Below are positions 26,311 through 34,645 of a stretch of DNA of 64,000 bases, one piece after another. The translations under genes were made by a program, and so were the position numbers. Source of the stretch: Cellvibrio fontiphilus (GTDB lineage Bacteria; Pseudomonadota; Gammaproteobacteria; Pseudomonadales; Cellvibrionaceae); the NCBI RefSeq assembly GCF_035317345.1, contig NZ_JAYKTU010000003.1, one strand, 5' to 3'. Positions within the stretch are counted from its first letter, which is position 1, and each line of letters opens with the position of its first letter. The notes beneath the pieces were generated by a model. That model searched no databases. It was not told the DNA's origin and was given only the letters and a program-made list of their open reading frames with translations.

Positions 26311-27327
26311 ATGGCCGAAGAATTATTAGCACCCGAAATCGTCGCCGACTATAAAGCACGCGCCATTTCCCAACCGCTGGTTGAACATATCTATACCGCC
26401 GACCCATCGGCCCATGTGTTCAACGGCAAGATTTATATTTATCCATCGCACGATATAGAAGCCGGCATTCCGTTTAACGACAACGGCGATCATTTCGGCA
26501 TGGAGGATTACCACGTAATTTCACTGGATTCACCCGACAGCCCCGCCGTGGATAACGGCGTTGCCCTGCATGTAAAAGATGTTGCCTGGGCAAAACGCCA
26601 AATGTGGGCGCCGGATGCTGCGCATAAAAATGGCAAATACTATTTGTATTTCCCGGCAAAACGCGCCGACGATATTTTCCAAATCGGCGTAGCAGTAAGC
26701 GATTCACCCACCGGCCCATTCACCGCTGAACCCGAAGCAATTAAAGGTAGCTACTCAATCGACCCCGCGGTCTTTGAGGACGAAGACGGTCAGTACTACA
26801 TGTACTTTGGTGGCATTTGGGGCGGCCAGTTGCAGAATTATCGCAACAACCACTATGACGCAAATCGCGGCGAGCCTGCAGACAACGAACCTGCGCTCGG
26901 CCCCATTGTTGCGCGCATGAGCGACGACATGAAAGAGTTTGCGGAAGAGCCGCGCGAAATTAAAATCCTCGACGAAAATGGCCAACCGCTGCTCGCTGGC
27001 GACCACGACCGCCGTTTCTTTGAGGCATCCTGGCTGCACAAACACAATGGCCAGTATTATTTCTCCTACTCCACCGGCAACACCCATTTCTTGTGCTACG
27101 CCACCGGCGACAACCCCTATGGCCCATTCACCTATCGCGGGCAGATCCTCACCCCGGTAGTGGGCTGGACTACACATCACTCCATATGCAAGTACAACGA
27201 GCAGTGGTACCTTTTTTATCACGACTCGGTCTTATCACAGGGAATAACCCACTTGAGATCCATCAAGATGGCCCCACTTACTCATAAGGCGGATGGCAGT
27301 ATTGAAACGATTGATCCCTACCGTTAA
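26311..27327 (+). CDS. Glycoside hydrolase family 43 protein (beta-xylosidase / alpha-L-arabinofuranosidase type)
   Basis: 338 residues with no signal peptide, so cytoplasmic. A five-bladed propeller glycosidase: TADPSAHVFNGKIYIYPSHD carries the catalytic base Asp in the first blade, APDAAHKNGKYYLYFPA and SIDPAVFEDEDGQYYMYFGG follow with the pKa-modulating Asp, and FEASWLHKHNGQYYFSYSTG contains the general-acid Glu. A conserved His lies in the last blade (GWTTHHSICKY). It would cut oligosaccharides imported by the adjacent symporter. Specificity between xylose and arabinose cannot be told from sequence. AGAGAG precedes the ATG. Confidence 0.93.
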   Translation: MAEELLAPEIVADYKARAISQPLVEHIYTADPSAHVFNGKIYIYPSHDIEAGIPFNDNGDHFGMEDYHVISLDSPDSPAVDNGVALHVKDVAWAKRQMWAPDAAHKNGKYYLYFPAKRADDIFQIGVAVSDSPTGPFTAEPEAIKGSYSIDPAVFEDEDGQYYMYFGGIWGGQLQNYRNNHYDANRGEPADNEPALGPIVARMSDDMKEFAEEPREIKILDENGQPLLAGDHDRRFFEASWLHKHNGQYYFSYSTGNTHFLCYATGDNPYGPFTYRGQILTPVVGWTTHHSICKYNEQWYLFYHDSVLSQGITHLRSIKMAPLTHKADGSIETIDPYR

Positions 27328-27407
27328 GCGGGGATTAGGAGTAGAATGCCGCCACTCGCTGCTTGACGTGGGACGTTCGCAAGAACAACCCTTCGAGTTA
27401 AGCGATT

Positions 27408-27762
27408 GGGGTCGATTTGGATTCGACGCTGGTAACAAAGCCCAAGGTGCATGTCGTGATGACAGCCAATCACGTTAATCCAAAGCTGTACTTGAATAGT
27501 CGCAAACGACGATTCTTACGCTTTAGCAGCTTAATTGCTGCTAACGGTCTGTAACAAGGTGCCAGTACCGCGTTAGAGCCCGTCATACAGAACTGGATCG
27601 CAGCAAAGCTTGCCTGGGGTGGCGCTGCTAAAACTCTACAGGATCGCGCTTTTCGTCCTGCCTGTTGGGCTGATAAGCGTTAAATTAATAAACGGATCTA
27701 AACATGTAGAGCCGAGGATGGAGTGCTGGCGGACGGGGGTTCAAATCCCCCCGGCTCCACCA
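27408..27762 (+). ncRNA. ssrA: tmRNA (transfer-messenger RNA)
   Basis: The 355-base molecule starts GGGGTCGATTTGGATTCGACGC and ends in the tRNA-like TTCAAATCCCCCCGGCTCCACCA with encoded CCA. The acceptor arms GGGGTCG and CGGCTCC pair with G-U wobbles. The resume codon GCA at 27502 opens the tag reading frame (27502-27534), which encodes ANDDSYALAA then TAA; the flanking TAGTCGCAAACGAC is as in other gammaproteobacteria. The ALAA end is the ClpXP degradation signal. It rescues stalled ribosomes with SmpB (not in this window). Its 3' end is a known target for site-specific integrases. Confidence 0.97.
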
Positions 27763-27768
27763 CAAAAC

Positions 27769-27802
27769 AAACCCTAACAAATTGATTTTGTTAGGGTTTT
27801 TT
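27769..27802 (+). terminator. Intrinsic terminator after ssrA
   Basis: AACCCTAACAAA, TTGA loop, TTTGTTAGGGTT followed by T residues, seven bases after the tmRNA CCA end. Confidence 0.9.
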
Positions 27803-27895
27803 AATTTTGGCTCAGACAATTTGGCGACACTGCCCACTATTTGTCTACAATGGTAAACCTTCACTAGCGATTTCCCATTTGGAGGGATCGAATAA

Positions 27896-29062
27896 ATGCC
27901 CAATTTCATTCTTGAAGATTCAAGCAATATCTGCCTGTCGGTGATACATACAACCACTATAAGCAACTATTTGAAATTGGTTGAGCAGGCATTCGAAAAT
28001 AAAGGTGGCATCTCCGGGCAAAGAGCACCACTTAAAACTAAGACCGCGCAACGCATCAGAGAACGCATGGTGTCGGATATAAAGCACGGCGCCCTTCTGC
28101 CGCCAATCGTTATCGGAATTGTATTAAGTGAAGCCGAATATCAGCGCGCCAAACAAATTTCCTGTGATGAACAATTAGATGAATTTATCAAAGAGTTAGA
28201 CGCTCAAAACCTATCAATCATTGATGGCATGCAACGGACTACGGCACTGTTTGAAGCATTGGAAGTTGCCGTAGACATAAGCAATAACCAATTGCGAGTT
28301 GAATACTGGATGTCTTGTTCGGTTAATAGTCTGATTTATCGAATGCTCATTTTAAATACCGGCCAGGTACCTTGGGACATTAAGCGGCAACTCTCAACCG
28401 TATATAGTCCGATCCTTAAGGAAATTAAGGATAAGGTTCCCAATGTAGAAATAATTGGATTAGACCAATCTAGCCGTAGAACTTCGTCGGGTGAATTTCA
28501 GGGAAGTAAACTCATAGAATTCTTTATAGCGTTTTCATCACGAAAACCACATACAGAAATAAAAGAAAAAATAACAGAAGACTTCGAGCGAATGAATGCA
28601 GCCGACGCATTGGCTGACAAAAGTTTTATTGAAAACTTTATTCTTATGATTGAATATTTAACAAAGTTGGACAAAGCATTTGAGTCCTTATCTACTAAAC
28701 CACTCACTGATGGAAAATTCAAAACAGGTAGGGATATATTTACGAGTTCGCCCGCCGGGATTGGATTCATGGCGGCTGCAGCCGTAGTAATTTATGGACT
28801 GCCGGGAACCCATCGAGATATAGAAAAAACTAAAACCAGCGTTATTAATTTAAGAGAGAACATAGAATCAGTTCTAGAAAAAACAGAAAATAGCACCGAT
28901 CCATCAAAATTTCTGGATTTATTATCAATAAATGAACAAATTATAAGACCATCTGGGAAAGTGGGAGAGTTTGAACGAGACTATTTTTTTAGAGCTTTTA
29001 AAACACTATTCGAATACGGGAAGGATCTTGACTCATTAACCGCATGCTGGGTTGCTTATTAG
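27896..29062 (+). CDS. ParB/DUF262-like protein of unknown function, first gene of the ssrA-linked two-gene unit
   Basis: 388 residues, no signal or membrane segment. The visible hallmark is IIDGMQRTTAL (108-118), close to the DGQ(H/Q)R motif of ParB/Srx-type and DUF262/DGQHR nucleases and NTPases. A later MLILNTGQVPWDIKRQL (150-166) resembles the asparagine-threonine block that follows in those families. The C-terminal half is helical with no recognised domain. In the Gmr/Brx/Dnd world such domains sense or cut modified DNA; that is family knowledge, not proof here. Base composition is lower in G+C than the flanks. GGAGG at 27881 supports the start. The stop is two bases before the HEPN gene's ATG. 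Confidence 0.65.
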   Translation: MPNFILEDSSNICLSVIHTTTISNYLKLVEQAFENKGGISGQRAPLKTKTAQRIRERMVSDIKHGALLPPIVIGIVLSEAEYQRAKQISCDEQLDEFIKELDAQNLSIIDGMQRTTALFEALEVAVDISNNQLRVEYWMSCSVNSLIYRMLILNTGQVPWDIKRQLSTVYSPILKEIKDKVPNVEIIGLDQSSRRTSSGEFQGSKLIEFFIAFSSRKPHTEIKEKITEDFERMNAADALADKSFIENFILMIEYLTKLDKAFESLSTKPLTDGKFKTGRDIFTSSPAGIGFMAAAAVVIYGLPGTHRDIEKTKTSVINLRENIESVLEKTENSTDPSKFLDLLSINEQIIRPSGKVGEFERDYFFRAFKTLFEYGKDLDSLTACWVAY

Positions 29063-29064
29063 TA

Positions 29065-30135
29065 ATGAGCAAAAACATCGTAACCTATGCAAAACACGTA
29101 ATCTCCTTGTTCACAGAGATAGAGGCGGTTGAAGGTGCGGAAAAAATTCGGATAAAACCAAGTGAAGATACAGACGTTTTTAAAGAAGAGTTAGCTGTTT
29201 TTCGCGGTACAAAACTTCACAGCCAGGCAAATCTAATTCATAACGTTAAGATTGGTACCTACAATAACAATTTATTTGTAATTACAAACGTCGATGACTA
29301 TCTAAAGGAGATTGTTGAGAGCCAGCTTGGCTCATTCGGAATACTTAAAACCGAAATAACTTGCCCTCTATTCATCACGATAACAAAGGATTTGAATTTA
29401 AAAATAAACCCCAATAAAAAGCTATTTATAAAGGACAGCATACTCTCGCAGCATAACGATCCAACGTATCTTGGACACGACTGGGAGGAACTACTCGAAT
29501 GCATAGAGCCTTTTAGTGTTTTCAAATTATCTGACGATTGCATTTACAATCACTCTGATTTATTTCAACTGGGATATCTAACCTATTCCTACATCAGCCC
29601 AATAATTAATGATCGCATTGCACCAATTATTGATCAGTATCGAAACCTACTATTACTCAGCAGCTCAATCCCAAAAGAAAATATTTTCTTTTCATTTACT
29701 TCAACGCACTGGCCACATGCTTTTCTCGAGCTTTACAGATGCATAGAAAAGATATACAAAATCCCAAGTACGATAAAATTAAAACAAGAGATAGGATATG
29801 CTGGCCAAGCTAAAGATTTAGCACGGCACTGCAATGACATCTTGAGCTGGCGAAAAAATCACTCTGAATCACTGAAGCAACTACTGTCCGATATTGATGA
29901 AAGTGATCTACTAGCTACAAAGATAAGCGAATCAACACCATTCTCCAATTGTATTGAAGATGGAAAAGTGGACATAGAGAGAGTATCAAATACTCTCTAT
30001 TCAATTAGAAACCAATTAGTTCATCAGCCTGAAGGAAATATTATCGAGCTTAATGATAATGACTGGATAAAAGCAATTGAGTTTATAATTTTTTCATGCA
30101 CAAAACTTTATATTAAATATTCGAACGAGCTATGA
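29065..30135 (+). CDS. HEPN-domain protein, candidate RNase toxin or effector, second gene of the unit
   Basis: 356 residues from the ATG two bases after the upstream stop; another ATG at 29044 would overlap that gene by 19 bases. The C-terminal region contains IRNQLVHQPEG, an R-x4-H motif (R315, H320) typical of catalytic HEPN ribonucleases of the ApeA-like and RnlA/LsoA-like type. It is preceded by a long helix and followed by a closing helix (DWIKAIEFIIFSCTKLYI). The N-terminal ~200 residues are mixed alpha/beta and not recognised. Tight linkage with the ParB/DUF262-like gene suggests a sensor-effector or antitoxin-toxin pair. It overlaps the convergent integrase remnant by 6 bases. AT-rich like its partner. 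Confidence 0.65.
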   Translation: MSKNIVTYAKHVISLFTEIEAVEGAEKIRIKPSEDTDVFKEELAVFRGTKLHSQANLIHNVKIGTYNNNLFVITNVDDYLKEIVESQLGSFGILKTEITCPLFITITKDLNLKINPNKKLFIKDSILSQHNDPTYLGHDWEELLECIEPFSVFKLSDDCIYNHSDLFQLGYLTYSYISPIINDRIAPIIDQYRNLLLLSSSIPKENIFFSFTSTHWPHAFLELYRCIEKIYKIPSTIKLKQEIGYAGQAKDLARHCNDILSWRKNHSESLKQLLSDIDESDLLATKISESTPFSNCIEDGKVDIERVSNTLYSIRNQLVHQPEGNIIELNDNDWIKAIEFIIFSCTKLYIKYSNEL

Positions 30136-30744
30136 ATGTAGGGACAGAGCATTTTTCGAAATGGCATCTAATAAATGCTCACTCGAAAGATGCGAATACC
30201 TCATTGTCATTATTATTGATGAGTGACCTAATATTTTTTGCAGTGTAAGAATATCACCGCCATTCATCACAAAATGGCTTGCAAAGGAATGCCGTAGAAC
30301 ATGCGCAGACTGCCCTTTTGGCAATTCAATCTTTGCAGCCCTCAGGGCCCGACTAAAAGCATTAATAGAATTTGAAAAACAACCGTATTTTTTTAGATGC
30401 CTACTAATTTCTGCGTATAGCTCAGGCGACACAGGGATAGAGCGGTTTTTCCCGCTTTTGGTTTTTGTGAAAATCAACTTACCATCCTGTAATTTATCGA
30501 GAGTAAGCCCCTCTGCCTCCCCCCAGCGCGCACCAGTGGCCAGACTGATTTTTGTTATCAATTTAACGTGCGGATTCAAGGAAAATTTATCCATTGTTTC
30601 AAGCAGCGCTTTAATCTGCTCAGTCGTCAACCAAGATAATTCCCGCTCATCCAGCTTTATCATTTTCACGCCTTCCAGCGGATTCGCGTAATCAATCTCC
30701 CCGATATTATTCAGCCCGTTAAATAGGCTATACGCTCTGCTCAA
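30130..30744 (-). pseudogene. Tyrosine recombinase (phage-type integrase), N-terminally truncated
   Basis: 204 residues of the catalytic half only; intact family members have about 330-400. The catalytic residues are all visible: GARWGE (R73), KTKSGK, HVLRHSF (H148, R151), ILGHSS (H174) and MRYSHL (Y183). The arm and core-binding domains are missing. The frame opens at a TTG with no ribosome site, and in-frame sequence upstream runs into a stop at 30766-30768, where the HsdR fragment begins. The homology therefore ends abruptly at ~30745, which points to a deletion. The residual protein is unlikely to recombine DNA. Confidence 0.85.
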
Positions 30745-30746
30745 CC

Positions 30747-31499
30747 ATGGACGAAGCCAAAGCCTTTACTACCGAAGTGGCTTTTTTTGATGCAGTGAAA
30801 AGCGCGCTGATAAAAAATACCAGCATCGACAAACGCCGCACCGATGAAGAGAAAAATTCTGCGCTCAAACAAATTATCGACAACGCCATAGTTGCAGACG
30901 GTGTGGATGATATTTTCTCGCTGGTTGGCTTGGACAAACCCAATATAGGATTGCTCTCACCCGATTTTCTGGATGACCTCGCCCATATCAAAGAGAAAAA
31001 TCTGGCGGTGGATTTGTTAGAGCGGTTACTGCGCGATGAAATTAAAGCTCGCCTAAAAACCGATGTGGTCTCGGAAAAAAAATACTCCGACCGCATTTTG
31101 GAAACCCTGCGCAAATACCACAACCGCGCGATAGAAACAGCGCAGGTCATTGAAGAAATGATTCAAATGGCCAAAGACATGGCCGCCGACGCGGAGCTAG
31201 CCGAGAAGTCTGGTTTGAGCGCAGACGAAATTGCGTTTTACCGCGCGCTGATTCAAAACGAATCTGCTGTGCGCGAGCTGGGCGATAATAATTTGCGCGA
31301 ACTGGCGAAATACGTGACGCAACAACTGCGTGAATCCACTACCGTGGACTGGCAAGTGCGCGACAGTGTGCGCGCAAAACTGCGCAATCTGGTTCGCCGC
31401 GCGCTGCGCAAATGGAAATACCCGCCAGATAAATCTGAGGAGACTGTTGATTTGTGTTTAAAACAAGCTGAAGTGTTGAGCGGGAGCTGGATGCATTGA
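30747..31499 (+). pseudogene. hsdR: Type I restriction enzyme subunit HsdR, C-terminal fragment
   Basis: 250 residues matching the C-terminal helical region of HsdR/EcoR124-type subunits (DUF3387): EAKAFTTEVAFFDAVKSALIK at the start, EKNLAVDLLERLLRDEI, VSEKKYSDRILETLRKYHNRAIETAQV and VRAKLRNLVRRALRKWKYPPD at the end. The nuclease and helicase domains, about 700-800 residues, are gone. The upstream sequence is the integrase remnant on the other strand, with an in-frame stop at 30720. No promoter or ribosome site is apparent. It is the relic of a type I restriction-modification operon. Confidence 0.85.
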
Positions 31500-31653
31500 G
31501 TGTATAAACAATATCAACCACTCAACTGACCGCACATTTCCACCAAGTCTCATAGAATCCAAATAACTGCTGTCTTTTGCCAAGCATTTATTTACCCCGT
31601 AAAATCGCGCCTCCCCAATGGTGGGGCTTTAAAATAAATCAGGATTGATTGAT

Positions 31654-32157
31654 ATGAAAAAAACAGCAATTGCACTTTGTTTATTGGCCGCTCCTTGTTT
31701 TGCTATGGCTGCGGATGATAGAGGTGCGTATCTCGGCCTTAGCAAAGTAGCAACCGTTAATGACGATTGCAGCTGGTGTGACACTTCCGGTACTGGCTTT
31801 GAGGCCGGTTTTTATTTCAACAAAATTGTTGGCATTGAAGCCAAGTTTGCCGATACCGAATTTGATGATGATTCAAGTGTGGATGCTGAATTCAAATATT
31901 TCGGCGCAAATATTGGCCACACGTTTAATACCTCCTGGGTTCGCTTTTACGGCAAGGCAGGTGCGGTCAGTGTGACCCAGAAAGACAGTTACTGGGATGA
32001 AAGCGAGACTGATGAATCGCTGGCGCTTGGGGTGGGTGTGACCTTTACGCCTTTTGCTCATCAAAGCGGTGTTTACTTCAAAATCGAGTCACTTGCTGCC
32101 GAAGTGTTTGATGACAGTATTGGTTACAGCCAACTCACCATTGGCTACCAGTTTTAA
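31654..32157 (+). CDS. Outer-membrane beta-barrel protein
   Basis: 167 residues from the ATG with AGGA nine bases upstream. A signal peptide (KKTAIALCLLAAPCFAMA) is followed by alternating strands ending in an aromatic residue (LTIGYQF), the usual mark of an OmpA/OprF-type eight-stranded porin-like barrel. The first mature segment resembles opacity-family barrels (DDRGAYLGLSKVATV, FEAGFYFNKIVGIEAKFADTEF). Two cysteines near residue 32 (CSWC) may form a disulfide. No partner genes; function unknown. It begins right after the hsdR fragment, so it marks the right boundary of the accessory region. Confidence 0.8.
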   Translation: MKKTAIALCLLAAPCFAMAADDRGAYLGLSKVATVNDDCSWCDTSGTGFEAGFYFNKIVGIEAKFADTEFDDDSSVDAEFKYFGANIGHTFNTSWVRFYGKAGAVSVTQKDSYWDESETDESLALGVGVTFTPFAHQSGVYFKIESLAAEVFDDSIGYSQLTIGYQF

Positions 32158-32168
32158 TATGTAAACCT

Positions 32169-32789
32169 ATGCCCGGTTACACCATCCTCTCCGCGCCGGT
32201 TGAATCCACCACTGAAGAAAAAAACAGTGAGTTTTTAACCTTTTTGCACCCAGTCACTTCCCGAGAGGAGGCGTTGGCGCAGGTGGATTTGTATCGCCAG
32301 CAATACCCGGATGCCGCCCATGTGTGTTGGGCTTATGTGATTGGCAATACGCGCCAGCCGCAGACCCAGGCATTCAGTGATGATGGCGAACCTTCCGGCA
32401 CGGCAGGAAAACCCATGCTGCATGTGCTCACCGAACGCGATGTGGGAAATTCACTGGCCGTGGTGGTGCGTTATTTTGGCGGGGTGAAACTGGGCGCAGG
32501 AGGACTGGTGCGCGCCTATTCAGGGGCGGTGTCGCAGGCGGTAAATTGTGCGCAGTTGGTACAGGTTACACCGAATGTGCAAATGCTCGTTGAGGTCGCG
32601 TTTGCCAGGGAAACCAAAGTACGCCACCTGGTGAATAGGTATGAAGGCGAAATACTGCGCGTGGATTACGCGGCGCGCGTTTCGCTGGTGATTAGTTTGG
32701 CTGCTGCGCAAGCAGAATTATTTGCGCAGCAGCTAACCAATGAAACCGCTGGCGATGCCGTGGTGAAGTTAAATGAGGCAGGTAATTAA
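32169..32789 (+). CDS. yigZ: YigZ/IMPACT family protein
   Basis: 206 residues. The N-terminal UPF0029/IMPACT domain has the KNSEFLTFLHPVTSREEA opening, the AHVCWAYVIG strand, SDDGEPSGTAGKPML and VVRYFGGVKLGAGGLVRAYS. The last ~65 residues are the separate DUF1949 domain. Homologues are conserved in bacteria; the eukaryotic relative IMPACT inhibits Gcn2 activation, while the bacterial role is unsettled. It overlaps the convergent sulfurtransferase gene by four bases. Confidence 0.9.
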   Translation: MPGYTILSAPVESTTEEKNSEFLTFLHPVTSREEALAQVDLYRQQYPDAAHVCWAYVIGNTRQPQTQAFSDDGEPSGTAGKPMLHVLTERDVGNSLAVVVRYFGGVKLGAGGLVRAYSGAVSQAVNCAQLVQVTPNVQMLVEVAFARETKVRHLVNRYEGEILRVDYAARVSLVISLAAAQAELFAQQLTNETAGDAVVKLNEAGN

Positions 32790-33622
32790 ACGTCTATGGG
32801 TAGCGATTCCGTAGCGCCCCACTCGGCCCAGGAACCATCGTATACGCGAATATTTTGATAACCGCACAAATGCGCTGCCACAAACCCAATACAAGCGGTA
32901 ACGCCAGAACCACAAGAAAAAATGATTTCCTGCGCTTTGCTACATCCCGCTGCATCAAATAATGCTGATAATTCCCCAACCGGTTTAAAACGGCCATCGC
33001 GAATAAAATTGGCGTAGGGAATATTGACCGAGCCGGGAATGTGACCACTGCGCACACCGGCGCGCGGCTCGGGAACCTGACCATAAAAACGCGCCGCACC
33101 GCGCACGTCAACGATGCGAATAGCGGGGTTATCAATTGCGGCGAGCACATAATTTTTATCCGCGAGCAAACGGGAATTTTCCTGCGCGGTAAAACTGCCT
33201 GTTGCCGGTGCCGGGGCAAAATCCTGCGTGCTGCGGTAGCCGGCGGCCATCCATGCGGGGATACCGCCATTGAGAATCTGCACTTGGGTTGCGCCCATCA
33301 ACCAAAAGTTAAACCACACTCGCGGCGCCGAATAAATACCGATGTTGTCGCAGACCACTATGGCTGAGCCATTGTTTATGCCCAGTTCACGCGCCTTGCG
33401 TTCAAAGTCGCTGGCGTTCAGGAGTGTGTGCGGAAAAGGCGCATCTGTTTGGGAAAACTGGTCTATATCAAACTGCTGCGCCGCGGGAATAACATCCACC
33501 TCGTTGACGGATTCAGTGCTGACACCGACTGGTCGCAATAAGCTGCACAGGACAATGGGCGAGTGCCGGGCGGTGGCTGGCTTGTTTAACAGTTCCTGTA
33601 ATTGTGCGGGATCAATCAACAT
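32786..33622 (-). CDS. sseA: Sulfurtransferase (3-mercaptopyruvate / thiosulfate, rhodanese-type)
   Basis: 278 residues from the ATG with AAGGAG just upstream; the open frame extends 29 codons further without a ribosome site. Two rhodanese domains in tandem: an inactive N-terminal domain (IVVCDNIGIYSAPRVWFNFWLMG) and a C-terminal one with the active-site loop FSCGSGVTACIG, the cysteine being the persulfide carrier. CGSGVTAC is the loop type of 3-mercaptopyruvate sulfurtransferases (CGxGxTA), so that substrate is favoured over thiosulfate. It transfers sulfur to cyanide or thiol acceptors in the cytoplasm or periplasm; no export signal is seen. Confidence 0.88.
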   Translation of the reverse strand: MLIDPAQLQELLNKPATARHSPIVLCSLLRPVGVSTESVNEVDVIPAAQQFDIDQFSQTDAPFPHTLLNASDFERKARELGINNGSAIVVCDNIGIYSAPRVWFNFWLMGATQVQILNGGIPAWMAAGYRSTQDFAPAPATGSFTAQENSRLLADKNYVLAAIDNPAIRIVDVRGAARFYGQVPEPRAGVRSGHIPGSVNIPYANFIRDGRFKPVGELSALFDAAGCSKAQEIIFSCGSGVTACIGFVAAHLCGYQNIRVYDGSWAEWGATESLPIDV

Positions 33623-33776
33623 AAATGCTCCTTGGAAGAGATACACACTGACGCGGGATGATACGCGATAAAAAATTTTCGGGGTTTGTCGATTCAAGCA
33701 ATTCGCCATCGACTAATAGGTAGCGATTCTGCTAAACACCCAACTTAAATAAATTTGTACACATAAGGAGCAACCT

Positions 33777-34634
33777 ATGAAAGTCATGGTAATGGTAAAG
33801 GCGTCCCCCGGTTCGGAAGCGGGAAAAATGCCGAGCGAAGCACTGATGACAGCGATGACGAATTTTAACGAGCAGCTGATGAAGGCCGGCATTATGGAAT
33901 CCGGCGATGGCTTAAAACCCAGCAGCCAGGGCGTGCGGGTGCGCTTTAGTGGCGACAAGCGCCTTGTCACCACCGGCCCGTTTACCGAGACCAATGAATT
34001 GGTGGCGGGTTATTGGGTGTGGAATGTGCAATCCATGGAGGAGGCGATTGAGTGGGTCAAAAAATGCCCCAACCCTATGGAAGAGGAAGATTCCGACATT
34101 GAAATTCGCACCTTTTATGAAATGGATGATTTTGCCGAAGCCGACCCGGACGGTAGTGCCCGCGCCAAGGAAGATGCCATGCGCCAGACACTGGCGATGA
34201 AAACAGTGGAGGTAAATAATTATTTGTTTTTCTCCGGCCGCTGCGATGAAGCCCTCGCCTTTTATCAGCAACACCTGAGCGCGCAAGTGAATTTCCTGAT
34301 GCGCTTTAACGAAAGCCCCGACGCTATGCCGGAAGGAGTGCTGCAACCGGGTTTTGAAAACAAGGTGATGCACGCGGAATTTAGCTTGGGTAATGTGAAC
34401 ATCATGGCGTCTGACGGCTGTAACGATGCGGAAAAATTCAGCGGCTTCCGCCTGACACTGAATATTCGCAACGAAGATGAGGCGCGCCGGATTTTTGCGG
34501 CTCTGGCAAGTGAAGGCGGCAGGGTGGATATGCCGTTAATGCAGACTTTTTGGTCACCACTCTATGGGCAGGTCACCGATAAGTTTGGCGTAGGCTGGAT
34601 GGTAATGCTGCCGGGCGCAGAGACAGCCAATTAA
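33777..34634 (+). CDS. YCII-related / PhnB-like glyoxalase-fold fusion protein
   Basis: 285 residues in two parts. Residues 1-125 form a YCII-related (DGPF) domain starting MKVMVMVKASPGSEAG and including RFSGDKRLVTTGPFTETNELVAGYWVW. Residues ~140-285 are a PhnB-type glyoxalase/bleomycin-resistance fold: VEVNNYLFFSGRCDEALAFYQQHL, then FSLGNVNIMASD and VDMPLMQTFWSPLYGQVTDKFGVGWMV. These are usually separate genes, often near ECF sigma factors. The fusion probably binds a small molecule or metal. No reaction can be assigned. AGGAG before the ATG supports the start. Confidence 0.8.
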   Translation: MKVMVMVKASPGSEAGKMPSEALMTAMTNFNEQLMKAGIMESGDGLKPSSQGVRVRFSGDKRLVTTGPFTETNELVAGYWVWNVQSMEEAIEWVKKCPNPMEEEDSDIEIRTFYEMDDFAEADPDGSARAKEDAMRQTLAMKTVEVNNYLFFSGRCDEALAFYQQHLSAQVNFLMRFNESPDAMPEGVLQPGFENKVMHAEFSLGNVNIMASDGCNDAEKFSGFRLTLNIRNEDEARRIFAALASEGGRVDMPLMQTFWSPLYGQVTDKFGVGWMVMLPGAETAN

Positions 34635-34645
34635 CTAGCCCCGGA

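Noticed and set aside
27720..27762. Possible separate tRNA 3' half
   Set aside because: It is the tRNA-like domain of ssrA, which pairs with the 5' end at 27408.
27685..27966. Minus-strand open frame with GDLNPRPPALHPRL
   Set aside because: It runs through the tmRNA 3' end and its terminator; this peptide is the well-known artefact of reading tRNA-like 3' ends and is not a gene.
30130..30744. Functional integrase able to mobilise the island
   Set aside because: Catalytic residues are intact, but the DNA-binding half and a proper start are missing.
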